A stretch of DNA of 64,000 nt from the NCBI RefSeq assembly GCF_019038435.1, contig NZ_JAGPOX010000017.1:1-64000 (forward strand), given 5' to 3'. This stretch comes from Nocardia alni (GTDB lineage Bacteria > Actinomycetota > Actinomycetes > Mycobacteriales > Mycobacteriaceae). Shown one piece after another: positions 1-9,190 of this stretch (the stretch's first letter is position 1; each line of letters begins with the position of its first letter). Position numbers and translations under genes: made by a program. A model generated the notes under the pieces. That model did not search any database. It saw only the letters and a program-made list of their open reading frames with translations, and was not told where the DNA came from.

Positions 1-625
1 GCCCCCACACACTCACCCCGATCCGCCCCCGCGCATCCGCCCGCGCCAACCGCGCCCGCACCTGATCCCGATCCACGATCAAACACCCGAACGCCGCCAG
101 CACGAACAACGCCTGAAAAATATCCAGCATCCCGATCCGCGAGGCCACGAACGTGGTCCCATCACAAATCAACAACAACCCCGCGACCCCACCCAACATC
201 GTCGAACGAGTCATCCGCCGGGTAATCCGAACCACCAGCAACACCAGGAGACAGCCGAATACGGCCGCGGAGATCCGCCAGCCGATCGGCGTATACCCGA
301 AGATCGCCTCGCCCAGCGCGATCATCTGCTTGCCCACCGGCGGGTGCACCACCAACCCGTAGGCGGCGTTGTCCTCGATGCCGCCGCCGGTGACCATCTG
401 CCAGGCCTGCGGCGTGTAATGCTTCTCGTCGAAGACCGGCGTCCCCGCATCGGTCGGATAGTTCAGCATGGTGAACCGGGTGATCGCGGCGAGCGCGGTG
501 AGGATCGCGGTGACCGCCCATCCGCGCCCGCGATCGGTGGGGCCGAAGTCGGAGGTGGGACGCAAGGGCGCCGGACTGGATAGGCCCGCGCCGATCGCCG
601 CCCGTACGTCGGTCAATTGGGTCAC
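1..625 (-). CDS. pmt: Protein O-mannosyltransferase (PMT family), N-terminal part
   Basis: The 3' end of the gene lies outside the window. From a GTG at 625 the frame encodes a short cytosolic N-terminus, a first membrane helix (WAVTAILTALAAITRF) and then an acidic pair plus EKHY (FDEKHYTPQAWQM), typical of the first catalytic loop of GT39 mannosyltransferases. HPPVGKQMIALGE and several hydrophobic helices follow. The family transfers mannose from polyprenyl-phosphate-mannose to Ser/Thr of secreted proteins at the membrane. Placement divergent to rsmI matches Rv1002c/Rv1003 of M. tuberculosis. The GTG overlaps the TGA of an upstream low-complexity frame (GTGA), so the true start could be elsewhere. 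Family confidence is high, start confidence moderate. Confidence 0.85.
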   Translation of the reverse strand, partial: MTQLTDVRAAIGAGLSSPAPLRPTSDFGPTDRGRGWAVTAILTALAAITRFTMLNYPTDAGTPVFDEKHYTPQAWQMVTGGGIEDNAAYGLVVHPPVGKQMIALGEAIFGYTPIGWRISAAVFGCLLVLLVVRITRRMTRSTMLGGVAGLLLICDGTTFVASRIGMLDIFQALFVLAAFGCLIVDRDQVRARLARADARGRIGVSVWG

Positions 626-1215
626 GCCGATGCCTCGCTGGTACTCGACCTCGGCGCGTCCCAAGGGTGCTGCGTCCGTTGGCTCGCCTGCAAGCTCGCT
701 CTCGCCGTCTGCTCGCCGTCGCTCGGCCTTGCCGCGTCCGAAGGGTGCTGTGCCTGCCGGTTCGCTCGCGAGTTCGCTCTCGCCGTCTGCTCGCCGTCGC
801 TCGGCCTTGCCGCGTCCGAAGGGTGCTGTGCCTGCTGGTTCGCCCGCAAACTCACTCTGGTCGACGCCTCGCTGGCGCTCGACCTCGGCGTGCCCCAAGG
901 GTGCTGTGCCTGCTGGTTCGCCCGCAAACTCACTCTGGTCGACGCCTCGCTGGCGCTCGACCTCGGCGCGCCCCAAGGATGTTGTGCCCGTTGGTTCGCT
1001 CGCAAACTTGCTCTGGCCGACCTCTTGCCGGTGTCCGGTCTGGGCGCCCCCCAAGGACGCCGCATCCGTTGGTTCGCTCGCAAGCTGCCCGCCGAGACCC
1101 TCGGTCTCGACGTGCCCCCAGGGCGCTGTGTCACGGGTTTGCTCGCAAGCTGGCTCACGCCGCCCGAGTCTAGGTGGTTCCGTTCTTGCTGGCTCTGCCG
1201 CAGACCGGCGGGCAT
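622..1215 (-). CDS. Low-complexity repetitive ORF over the minisatellite (doubtful gene)
   Basis: An ATG at 1215 opens a 197-codon frame made of 26-residue repeats (SLRANQQAQHPWGTPR followed by SSASEASTRV, with a variant PSDAARPSDGEQTARA). It ends in TGA overlapping the pmt GTG by the 4-bp pattern GTGA. The composition (S, A, R, Q, P) is unlike a folded protein, no good ribosome binding site precedes the ATG, and several frames on both strands are open here because the DNA repeat is 78 bp, a multiple of three. It is listed because of the overlap with pmt. It is more likely a by-product of the repeat than a gene. Confidence 0.15.
   Translation of the reverse strand: MPAGLRQSQQERNHLDSGGVSQLASKPVTQRPGGTSRPRVSAGSLRANQRMRRPWGAPRPDTGKRSARASLRANQRAQHPWGAPRSSASEASTRVSLRANQQAQHPWGTPRSSASEASTRVSLRANQQAQHPSDAARPSDGEQTARANSRANRQAQHPSDAARPSDGEQTARASLQASQRTQHPWDAPRSSTSEASA
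628..1160. repeat. Minisatellite, 78-bp period, about seven units
   Basis: The start of the pattern GGTTCGCYCGC (first unit GGCTCGCCTGC) recurs at 681, 759, 837, 915, 993 and 1071, exactly 78 bp apart, then in a shorter unit at 1136. Neighbouring units (837 and 915) are nearly identical and outer ones have diverged, as expected for tandem duplication. It separates pmt from the small secreted-protein gene. A period divisible by three keeps reading frames open on both strands. Confidence 0.9.
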
Positions 1216-1242
1216 CGCGTCACGACGGTCGCCCGCGGGGGC

Positions 1243-1692
1243 TTATTTCTCCTCGGTGGACTGATCGCTCGTCGACCGGGACGTGCTGTCGCTCTTGTCT
1301 TGGTTGCTCGGTTGATCGCATTTCGAGGCGCCGCCGTGCTGATGGCAGTTCGTACCCTTGGCATGGGGGTCGCGGGTGCCGGACGACCGATCGTGATCGC
1401 GGTCGTTTCTGCCGGGCTGATCAGCGATCCGCTGGGCGATCGTGCCGACCAACTGGGCCATGCTCTTGAACGCCTCGTCGGCGTCGTCGTAGAGGTCGTC
1501 GTTGCTGGTGGCGGTCTGGGCGAGGACCGTGCCGGTGGCCTGCCGCTGGCCGCCCATGGTGTCGCCGAGCGTGCCTGCGCCTGCCGTCGCGGGCGGGACG
1601 AACAATGCCGATACCAGCGCCGTACCGCCGACGAGCCCGGCCAGTGGTCCTGAAATGTGCACATGGCCTCCAGATGTTCGGTAGTCGGGCAT
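1243..1692 (-). CDS. Small secreted or membrane-anchored hypothetical protein
   Basis: The frame has an N-terminal hydrophobic stretch (GPLAGLVGGTALVSALFVPP) followed by ATAGA, resembling a signal peptide with an Ala-X-Ala-like cleavage region. A helical segment (DDLYDDADEAFKSMAQLVGT) follows, and then a hydrophilic tail rich in D, H, S, K and Q. I do not recognise a family. An alternative GTG start at 1662 has GGAGG four bases upstream and would begin just before the hydrophobic stretch, whereas the ATG at 1692 has no clear ribosome binding site. It lies divergent to rsmI and on the same strand as pmt. Function is unknown; export is inferred only from the N-terminus. Confidence 0.5.
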   Translation of the reverse strand: MPDYRTSGGHVHISGPLAGLVGGTALVSALFVPPATAGAGTLGDTMGGQRQATGTVLAQTATSNDDLYDDADEAFKSMAQLVGTIAQRIADQPGRNDRDHDRSSGTRDPHAKGTNCHQHGGASKCDQPSNQDKSDSTSRSTSDQSTEEK

Positions 1693-1801
1693 TGACGCAA
1701 GAAAGAACTCTCCAGTCGGATTTTTCCTCGAGGATCACCCGGGCCCGGGGACCTTCGACTCGACACGCCTCGGAAAAACCCCACGACCTAGGGTGGTCGG
1801 C

Positions 1802-2650
1802 GTGGATACGGTGGCGCGGACGGGTCGGTTGGTGCTGGCGGCAACGCCGATGGGGGAGGTGGGCGACGCTTCGCAGCGGTTGCGCGAGGCGCTCGGATCC
1901 GCCGAGGTGGTCGCCGCGGAGGACACCCGCCGCACCCGGGCGCTGGCCAAGGCGCTCGGGGTGGAGATCAGCGGGCGGGTGGTGAGCTTCTACGACCATG
2001 TCGAGACGGCCCGGATCCCGATGCTGCTGGAGGAGATCGCGGGCGGGCATACGGTGCTGCTGGTCACCGACGCGGGGATGCCGTCGGTGAGCGATCCCGG
2101 ATATCGCATGGTCGCCGCGTGCGTCGAGCGGGAGTTGCCGGTGACGTGCCTGCCCGGCCCGTCCGCGGTGACCACGGCGCTGGCCCTGTCCGGCCTGCCG
2201 ATGGAACGGTTCTGCTTCGACGGTTTCGCCCCGCGCAAGGGCGGCCAGCGCAAGCAGTGGTTCGCCACTCTCGTGGCCGAACCCCGCGCGATCGTCTTCT
2301 TCGAGGCCCCGCACCGCCTGGCCGACTGTCTCGCCGACGCCGTCGAGGTGCTCGGCCCTGCCCGGCGCGCCGCGGTGTGCCGCGAGCTGACCAAGACCTA
2401 CGAGCAGGTCGTGCGCGGCACTCTGGGCGAACTCGCCGAGTGGGCCGTCGAGGGCGCCCGCGGCGAGATCACCGTAGTCCTCGAGGGTGCACAACCGGTC
2501 TCGGCCGAACCCGCCGACCTGGTCGACCGAGTAGAAGACCTGGTAACCAAGGGTTTACGTCTCAAGGACGCCTGCGCGGAGGTCGCGTCTTCGACCGGAG
2601 TATCCCGGCGCGAGCTGTACGACGCCGTCCTTGCCGCCCGCACCGACTGA
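1802..2650 (+). CDS. rsmI: 16S rRNA (cytidine1402-2'-O)-methyltransferase RsmI
   Basis: RsmI uses S-adenosylmethionine to 2'-O-methylate C1402 in the decoding centre of 16S rRNA. The tetrapyrrole-methylase fold is visible from GRLVLAATPMGE, EDTRRTR, the central VTDAGMPSVSDPG motif, LPGPSAVTTALALSG, and FFEAPHRL followed by the conserved RELTKTYE block. The length of 282 aa is normal. I chose the GTG at 1802 because AGGGTGG lies just upstream and it fits the family N-terminus; a GTG at 1793 is possible. A 78-bp palindromic repeat starts 17 nt after the stop. Gene order with metG and tatD matches mycobacteria. Confidence 0.93.
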   Translation: MDTVARTGRLVLAATPMGEVGDASQRLREALGSAEVVAAEDTRRTRALAKALGVEISGRVVSFYDHVETARIPMLLEEIAGGHTVLLVTDAGMPSVSDPGYRMVAACVERELPVTCLPGPSAVTTALALSGLPMERFCFDGFAPRKGGQRKQWFATLVAEPRAIVFFEAPHRLADCLADAVEVLGPARRAAVCRELTKTYEQVVRGTLGELAEWAVEGARGEITVVLEGAQPVSAEPADLVDRVEDLVTKGLRLKDACAEVASSTGVSRRELYDAVLAARTD

Positions 2651-2667
2651 CATTTCCGCAGACCTGC

Positions 2668-2745
2668 CCGGCCTGGAGCTACATTCTTCGCGTCGAACCG
2701 TCCGCTTTCCGACCGATCGTGTCGAAAAATGTAGCGGTAGGCCGG
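2668..2745. repeat. 78-bp interspersed palindromic repeat, copy 1
   Basis: Begins CCGGCCTGGAGCTACATTCT and ends with GAAAAATGTAGCGGTAGGCCGG-type sequence, so the ends are inverted repeats. This is the most diverged of five copies, with several arm mismatches. It lies 17 nt after the rsmI stop in the convergent rsmI/metG interval. Confidence 0.85.
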
Positions 2746-2848
2746 TTGTCCTGCGCGTGGTGGCGTGCAATCGGCTCATAGACGCAGTGTGGTCGCGGCC
2801 GTGCACTTGACCGGATCATGGGCGCGGTATCGGGTTGGCGTGGAAGAA

Positions 2849-2926
2849 CCGGCCTCCCGCTACATTTTTCGGGCGTGATCGTCCGAAACCGGAGTCTCGA
2901 GGCCGAAAAATGTAGCGGTAGGCCGG
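2849..2926. repeat. 78-bp interspersed palindromic repeat, copy 2
   Basis: The left arm CCGGCCTCCCGCTACATTTT and the right arm AAAATGTAGCGGTAGGCCGG pair with one mismatch. The inner part contains TCCGAAACCGGA, itself a small inverted repeat. It ends 9 nt from the metG stop codon, so in this interval each convergent gene has its own copy next to its stop. Confidence 0.92.
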
Positions 2927-2935
2927 GATCCACGC

Positions 2936-4495
2936 TCAGTTCTTGGGCTCGATGTACTTCGGGAACACCACGGTCGGTTCGGGCAGGGCCAGGCCCGGCT
3001 CGATCGGGGTGGGGATATCGGCGAAGGTGCGGTCGGTCTGACCCAGCAGGTCCAGGATCCGGCCCGAGGAGCCGGGGATGATCGGCTGGACCAGGATCGA
3101 GACGATGCGCAGCACCTCCAGCGTGACGTACAGCACCGTCGCCTCGCGGGCCAGGTCCTCCGGAGTTCCCGACTTGGCCAGCGCCCACGGCTGCTGGGCG
3201 GAGAAGTACTTGTTCGTCTCGCCCAGGGTCAGCCAGATCGCTTCCAGCGCAAGGTGAATCTGCTGCTGGCCGAATTCGGCGCGGCACTTCTCCAGCAGAC
3301 CGTTCGCGCGGCTCAGCAGTTCGCGATCGGCATCGGTGAACTCACCGGGCGTCGGCACGGTCGAATTGCAGTCGCGGGCAACCATTTTCAGGCTGCGCTG
3401 GACGAGGTTGCCGTATTCGTTGGCCAGGTCGGCGTTGATCCGCCCGACGATCGCCTCATGACTGTACGAGCCGTCCTGCCCGTAGGAGATCTCGCGCAGC
3501 AGGAAGAAGCGAACCGCGTCCAACCCGTAGGTGTCGACCAAGGCGAGCGGGTCGACCACATTGCCGACCGACTTGGACATCTTCTCGCCCTTGTTGTACA
3601 GAAACCCGTGCACGAACACGCGCTTCGGCAGATCCAGTCCGGCGGACAGCAGGAACGCGGGCCAGTACACGGTGTGGAACCGCGTGATGTCCTTGCCGAT
3701 GATGTGCAGATCGGCGGGCCAGAACTTGCGGAACGACGCGGACTCGGTGTCCGGGAATCCGGCGCCGGTCAGGTAGTTGGTCAGCGCGTCCACCCACACG
3801 TACATCACATGCGCCGGATCGCCCGGCACCGGCACACCCCAGTCGAAGGTGGTGCGCGAGATGGACAGATCCTTCAGCCCGGCCTTGACGTAGCTGACGA
3901 TCTCGTTGCGCCGGGTGGAGGGCGCGATGAATTCCGGATGCTGCTCGTAGTGCGCGAGCAGCTTGTCCTGGTAGTTGGACAGCCGGAAGAAGTAGTTCGA
4001 CTCCTCGGTCCACTCCACGGGCGTGCGGGTCTCGGTGGACACGCGGACGCCGTCCTCGCCGACCGTCGTCTCCTCGTCGGTGTAGAACGCCTCGTCCCGC
4101 ACCGAATACCAGCCGGAGTAGGTGTCGAGGTAGATGTCGCCCGCGGCCCGCATCCGCTCCCAGATCGCGATCGAGGACGCCTGATGGTCCTCGTCGGTGG
4201 TGCGGATGAAGCGGTCGAACGATACGTCGAGGGCCTTGTCCAGGCGCTCGAACACATCGGAGTTGCGCGAGGCGTACTCCTGTACCGGGACGCCCGCGGC
4301 GCGCGCGGCCTGCTGCACCTTCTGACCGTGTTCATCGGTTCCGGTCATGAAGTACACCTCGACATCGTCGAGGCGCTCGAACCGTGCCAGCGCGTCAGCG
4401 GAGATGTACTCGTAGGCATGCCCGATGTGCGGCGCACCGTTCGGGTAGGCGATGGCCGTGGTGATGTAGAAGGCGGGGCGTTCGCGTTCACTCAT
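2936..4495 (-). CDS. metG: Methionyl-tRNA synthetase
   Basis: Class I aminoacyl-tRNA synthetase that charges tRNA-Met and initiator tRNA with methionine. The N-terminal Rossmann fold carries the HIGH-type motif in YPNGAPHIGHAYEY (about residues 18-31). FMTGTDEHGQK follows, and the KMSKS loop is seen as GEKMSKSVGN near residue 300. The connective region (YTDEETTVGEDG) lacks the paired cysteines of zinc-knuckle MetRS, as in the short mycobacterial type. The length is 519 aa with an anticodon-binding C-terminal half and no dimerisation extension. The ATG at 4495 begins MSERERPAFYITTAIAYPNG; the frame stays open far upstream but that part has no MetRS similarity. Divergent to tatD. Confidence 0.95.
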   Translation of the reverse strand: MSERERPAFYITTAIAYPNGAPHIGHAYEYISADALARFERLDDVEVYFMTGTDEHGQKVQQAARAAGVPVQEYASRNSDVFERLDKALDVSFDRFIRTTDEDHQASSIAIWERMRAAGDIYLDTYSGWYSVRDEAFYTDEETTVGEDGVRVSTETRTPVEWTEESNYFFRLSNYQDKLLAHYEQHPEFIAPSTRRNEIVSYVKAGLKDLSISRTTFDWGVPVPGDPAHVMYVWVDALTNYLTGAGFPDTESASFRKFWPADLHIIGKDITRFHTVYWPAFLLSAGLDLPKRVFVHGFLYNKGEKMSKSVGNVVDPLALVDTYGLDAVRFFLLREISYGQDGSYSHEAIVGRINADLANEYGNLVQRSLKMVARDCNSTVPTPGEFTDADRELLSRANGLLEKCRAEFGQQQIHLALEAIWLTLGETNKYFSAQQPWALAKSGTPEDLAREATVLYVTLEVLRIVSILVQPIIPGSSGRILDLLGQTDRTFADIPTPIEPGLALPEPTVVFPKYIEPKN

Positions 4496-4626
4496 GGTGG
4501 TTCTACTGTAATCAGTGTCCCCTGACCGCTCGCGCGAATATCCCCTCGTGCAAGGTGGTACCGCGAGAAGGCCCATGCGAGCCGGCTCCGCGAGTTCCGC
4601 CGGCTCACCGTCCCCCGAAGGTATCG

Positions 4627-5454
4627 ATGCCCGCCAAACGTCCCGCCCCCGAACTGCCGGAGCCGCTGTCCCCGCTCGTCGACGCGCACACCCATCTGGA
4701 CGCGTGCGGCGCGTCCGATGCGGAATCGGTTGCGGCGATAGTGGATCGGGCCGCCGCGGTGGGCGTCGGGCGGGTGGTGACGGTCGCCGACGATCTGGAC
4801 GCCGCCCGGTTCGCGGTGCGTGCCGCGCACTGGGACGAGCGCGTGTACGCAGCCGTCGCGCTGCATCCGACCCGGGCCAACGTCCTGGACGACGCGACCA
4901 AGACCGAATTGGAGAAGCTCGCCGCCGATCCCCGCGTGGTCGCGGTCGGCGAGACCGGCCTGGACTACTACTGGCCCGGCAAACTCGACGGCTGCGCCGG
5001 GATCGAGGATCAGGTCGAGGGCTTCCGCTGGCATATCGACCTGGCCAAGCGCCTGGGCAAACCGCTGATGATCCACAACCGGGAGGCGGATCACGACCTG
5101 CTGACGGTGCTGCTGGACGAGGGCGCACCCGATACCGTGATCTTCCACTGCTTCTCCTCCGACGCCGCGATGGCGCAGGCCTGTGTGGAGGAGGGGTATG
5201 TGCTGTCCTTCTCCGGCACCGTCAGCTTCAAGAACGCACACGAGTTGCGCGAGGCCGCGACGCTCGTGCCCGATCACCAGATCCTGGTCGAGACCGACGC
5301 CCCCTTCCTGACCCCGCACCCCTTCCGCGGAGCGCCGAACGAGCCGTACTGCCTGCCGTACACCGTGCGTGCGCTGGCGCAGGCGCGTGGGCAGGACCCG
5401 GTTCGACTCGCTGAACTCACCACTGCTAATGCTCAGCGCCTGTATCGGCTCTGA
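4627..5454 (+). CDS. tatD: TatD family metal-dependent DNase
   Basis: TIM-barrel metal hydrolase of the TatD/YcfH family, with 3'-5' DNase activity in characterised members. Metal-ligand motifs are in order: VDAHTHLD near the N-terminus, VGETGLDYYW, a histidine-bearing MIHNREADHD, FHCFSSD, and the final ETDAPFLTPHPFRG. The length of 275 aa is typical. I prefer the ATG at 4627 with GAAGG upstream; the frame is open to 4555. The gene lies between metG and rpfB as in M. tuberculosis Rv1007c-Rv1009. Confidence 0.92.
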   Translation: MPAKRPAPELPEPLSPLVDAHTHLDACGASDAESVAAIVDRAAAVGVGRVVTVADDLDAARFAVRAAHWDERVYAAVALHPTRANVLDDATKTELEKLAADPRVVAVGETGLDYYWPGKLDGCAGIEDQVEGFRWHIDLAKRLGKPLMIHNREADHDLLTVLLDEGAPDTVIFHCFSSDAAMAQACVEEGYVLSFSGTVSFKNAHELREAATLVPDHQILVETDAPFLTPHPFRGAPNEPYCLPYTVRALAQARGQDPVRLAELTTANAQRLYRL

Positions 5455-5677
5455 TTCTCGCCGTGTCGCACATCCGTGCCGCGAGTGGTGATTTTGCAGG
5501 ATTGTACTCCGGTAAACATACCAAAAATAGTGGCGTACATCACACCGGGCCCGTTCGAGATGCGATCTCGCTCTCATACTCACTACGATGACGGCGGTCG
5601 TTATGAAGTTGCGTCGCTGATACTGCTTCGTGATGTGGAAAATGCCTGCTCCAACTGCGGTGGTTGCCGGGCCCTGA

Positions 5678-6847
<1,170 letters not shown>

Positions 6848-6848
6848 T

Positions 6849-7616
6849 TCACATCAGCGCGCCGCCGTCGACCCGGATCTCGGTGCCGGTCATATAGCGG
6901 CCCTCCTTGGAGGCGACCATCGCGACCACGCCCGCGATATCCTTCGGGTCGCCCAGCGCGCCGCCGTTGATCCAGCCGGTCAGCCGCGCCATCAGGCTCC
7001 AGTCCGCGTCGGGGGGCAGGTTCAGGCCCGAGGTGATGCCGGTGTTGATGCCGCCGGGCACGATATTCACCGCGCGCAGGCCCTGTTTCACGTATTCCAG
7101 CGCCAGCGAGTGGGTCAGCGCGTTCACCCCGCCCTTGGAGGCCGAGTACGCGGCCATATAGGGATTCGAGCCGAAGGCGGCGGTCGAGGAGAAGTTCACG
7201 ATCACCGGATGGTCGTTCGCGATCAGCGTCGGGAGCGCCGCGCGGCACATCAGGAAGGTGCCGGACAGGTTCACCCCGATGACCTGGTTCCACTCCTCGA
7301 ACGCCATCTCGTGGGTGTGCGCGCAGCGCATGATGCCCGCGGCGTTCACCAGGACGTTCAGGCTGCCGAGGAACTCCAGGGCCGCAGCCCAGCCCTCGCT
7401 CACCGAGTCCGGATCCGAGACGTCGATGCGCACGGTGTGCAGGCGTTCGCGGTCGGCTTCCGCCGCGGCCTCGACGGTCTGCTTCAGCCCCGTTTCGGCG
7501 ACATCCGCCGCGACCAGGGTGGCGCCCTCGGCGAGCAGGCGCAGGGCCACGCCCTGTCCGATACCTGAGCCGGCGCCCGTCACGAGCACCCGTCGTCCCT
7601 CGAACCTGCGCTCCAT
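6849..7616 (-). CDS. Short-chain dehydrogenase/reductase (SDR) family oxidoreductase
   Basis: Classical SDR of 255 aa. The nucleotide-binding glycine motif TGAGSGIG is at residues 13-20, with NAAG near 90, the catalytic Ser in NFSSTAAFG, and YSASKGG carrying the catalytic Tyr and Lys. The C-terminus IRVDGGALM is usual for the FabG-like group. The substrate cannot be assigned. It is convergent with rpfB, with the two stop codons one base apart. The ATG at 7616 gives the canonical N-terminus; the frame continues open upstream through the pentanucleotide microsatellite, but that part (RTAPHRTAPH repeats) is not protein-like. Confidence 0.85.
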   Translation of the reverse strand: MERRFEGRRVLVTGAGSGIGQGVALRLLAEGATLVAADVAETGLKQTVEAAAEADRERLHTVRIDVSDPDSVSEGWAAALEFLGSLNVLVNAAGIMRCAHTHEMAFEEWNQVIGVNLSGTFLMCRAALPTLIANDHPVIVNFSSTAAFGSNPYMAAYSASKGGVNALTHSLALEYVKQGLRAVNIVPGGINTGITSGLNLPPDADWSLMARLTGWINGGALGDPKDIAGVVAMVASKEGRYMTGTEIRVDGGALM

Positions 7617-7735
7617 TGCCAACCTCTCGACTGTGCGGGTGAGATCCGGTGAGTCGTCTCTCACCCCGAAACTAGAACGTGTATCAGTGTGCGTCAATGT
7701 CGGGGACGTACCGCGGTATTCGGCGAGACTCGTCT

Positions 7736-7840
7736 GTGCTGTGCTGTGCTGTGCTGTGCTGTGCTGTGCTGTGCTGTGCTGTGCTGTGCGGTGCGGTGCG
7801 GTGCGGTGCGGTGCGGTGCGGTGCGGTGCGGTGCGGTGCG
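7736..7840. repeat. Pentanucleotide microsatellite (GTGCT)10(GTGCG)11
   Basis: Ten uninterrupted GTGCT units (7736-7785) pass directly into eleven GTGCG units (7786-7840), 105 bp in all. It lies in the divergent interval between the SDR gene (start 7616) and the lipase gene (start 7920). The unit length of 5 changes both spacing and frame when units are gained or lost. The two blocks differ at one base per unit, suggesting a point mutation that spread by slippage. Confidence 0.97.
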
Positions 7841-7919
7841 GTGGCCTCATCCGGTTCTCTCGTGAAAAATCGCTACGGTTCGGTCCGATAATCGGCCGAT
7901 GAGACGGTGAGGTGTTCGC

Positions 7920-9086
7920 ATGCGATTGCTGGGCCAGTGGGGGCGGGTGATCATCGCCGGAGCGGTCGCGGCGGGGGCGGTGCTGGCGGTGTCCGTGGCG
8001 CCCGCCGCCGCCGATCCGCCCGGCACCGCGATCGACGTCGTTCCGCAACCCGCCGGATGGCACGGCGTGGCGGGTAGCTCGATCATCGACTATTGGACGA
8101 GCGAATCGAACGGCACGCCGCAGCGGGCCAGCGGTGCGCTGTTCGTCCCGCCAGGTCCCGCGCCCGCCGGCGGCTGGCCGATCATGGCCTACGACCACGG
8201 CACCTCCGGGCTGGGACCCAATTGCGGCGGCGTGTCCGATCCGGCCACGCGAGTTCTGACGTGGGGGGCCGAGGATCAGGTGCTGCGGTATTTCGTGTCC
8301 CGGGGATTCGCCGTCGTCGCACCCGATTACCTCGGGCTCGGCCGGTTCGACACCGGGCCACATCCCTATCTGGAGCTGAAGTCCGAGGCCACCGCGACGA
8401 TCGACCTGGTCCGGGCGGCGCGCGCGACCCACCCCGCCCTGTCGCGGACGTGGGCGGTCATGGGCGAGTCGCAGGGCGGGCAGGCGGCACTGGGAACCGC
8501 CCACCTACAGCGCACCTACGCCCCCGACCTGGACTTCCGAGGCGTCATCACGCTGGATCCCGCGTCCGACCTCGAGGATGTGCTGCCCGCGGCCGGTCCG
8601 TGGGTGCCGAATATTCCGGGAAGCGGCGGGAACGACGCCACCGGCTACATTGCGATGATCCTGGTCGGACTGCGAGAGACGCATCCGGAGGTGAACGTTG
8701 ACAGCTATCTGAGCCCCCGGGGCCGCGAGCTGGTCGACGGCATCGGCGGACTGTGCTTGCGCGACATCGTGTCCCGGGCGCACGGGGCCTCGATCGGTGA
8801 TCTGCTCTCGCGCCAGCTGACCACGCCCGCGTTCCACACCGCCCTCGCCTCGTATATGGCCGTGCCGACCAGCGGTTACAACGCCCCGATCCTGCTGCTG
8901 ACCAACGCCACCGACACCCAGGTGCCGTCCCCCCTACACGCGGCCCTGGCCGCCCAGTTCGCGGCGAACGGTGTGGACTTCCGGACGGTCGTCGGCACCG
9001 GCCAGCACTGCGATATAAGCCCACAGATGTGGTCGGCCATCGCCGCGTTCGACACCCGCATCCTGTCCACTCCGACGAAGCCCTAG
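7920..9086 (+). CDS. Secreted lipase, LIP family (alpha/beta hydrolase)
   Basis: Begins with a clear signal peptide (MRLLGQWGRVIIAGAVAAGA through VSVAPAAADPP; AAA-type cleavage site near residue 34). The mature enzyme has the alpha/beta-hydrolase pattern of the secretory lipases: YDHGTSGLGPNC near the oxyanion region, APDYLGLG, the nucleophile elbow GESQGG, LLLTNATDTQVP before the acid, and GTGQHCD carrying the catalytic histidine. The length of 388 aa is normal. It probably hydrolyses acylglycerols or other esters outside the cell. The start lies 79 bp downstream of the microsatellite, so repeat number may alter its promoter spacing. Confidence 0.85.
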   Translation: MRLLGQWGRVIIAGAVAAGAVLAVSVAPAAADPPGTAIDVVPQPAGWHGVAGSSIIDYWTSESNGTPQRASGALFVPPGPAPAGGWPIMAYDHGTSGLGPNCGGVSDPATRVLTWGAEDQVLRYFVSRGFAVVAPDYLGLGRFDTGPHPYLELKSEATATIDLVRAARATHPALSRTWAVMGESQGGQAALGTAHLQRTYAPDLDFRGVITLDPASDLEDVLPAAGPWVPNIPGSGGNDATGYIAMILVGLRETHPEVNVDSYLSPRGRELVDGIGGLCLRDIVSRAHGASIGDLLSRQLTTPAFHTALASYMAVPTSGYNAPILLLTNATDTQVPSPLHAALAAQFAANGVDFRTVVGTGQHCDISPQMWSAIAAFDTRILSTPTKP

Positions 9087-9190
9087 CGAATCAGCAGAAC
9101 ACCCCCTCGCCGCCCGCATCTCGGCTAGACCGACGAGGCCGTAGTTTTCGACCTTGCCGGTCGGTCCTGGGGCGTCTTACGGTGGTCGGC

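Noticed and set aside
468..1469. Plus-strand frames over the 78-bp minisatellite
   Set aside because: Open only because the period is a multiple of three. No ribosome binding site or protein-like composition.
4496..5128. N-terminal extension of metG
   Set aside because: The added part is Arg/Pro-rich with no MetRS similarity and overlaps tatD on the other strand.
7617..8504. Upstream extension of the SDR frame through the pentamer tract
   Set aside because: It encodes RTAPH/STAQH repeats and overlaps the lipase gene antisense. The SDR domain starts normally at 7616.
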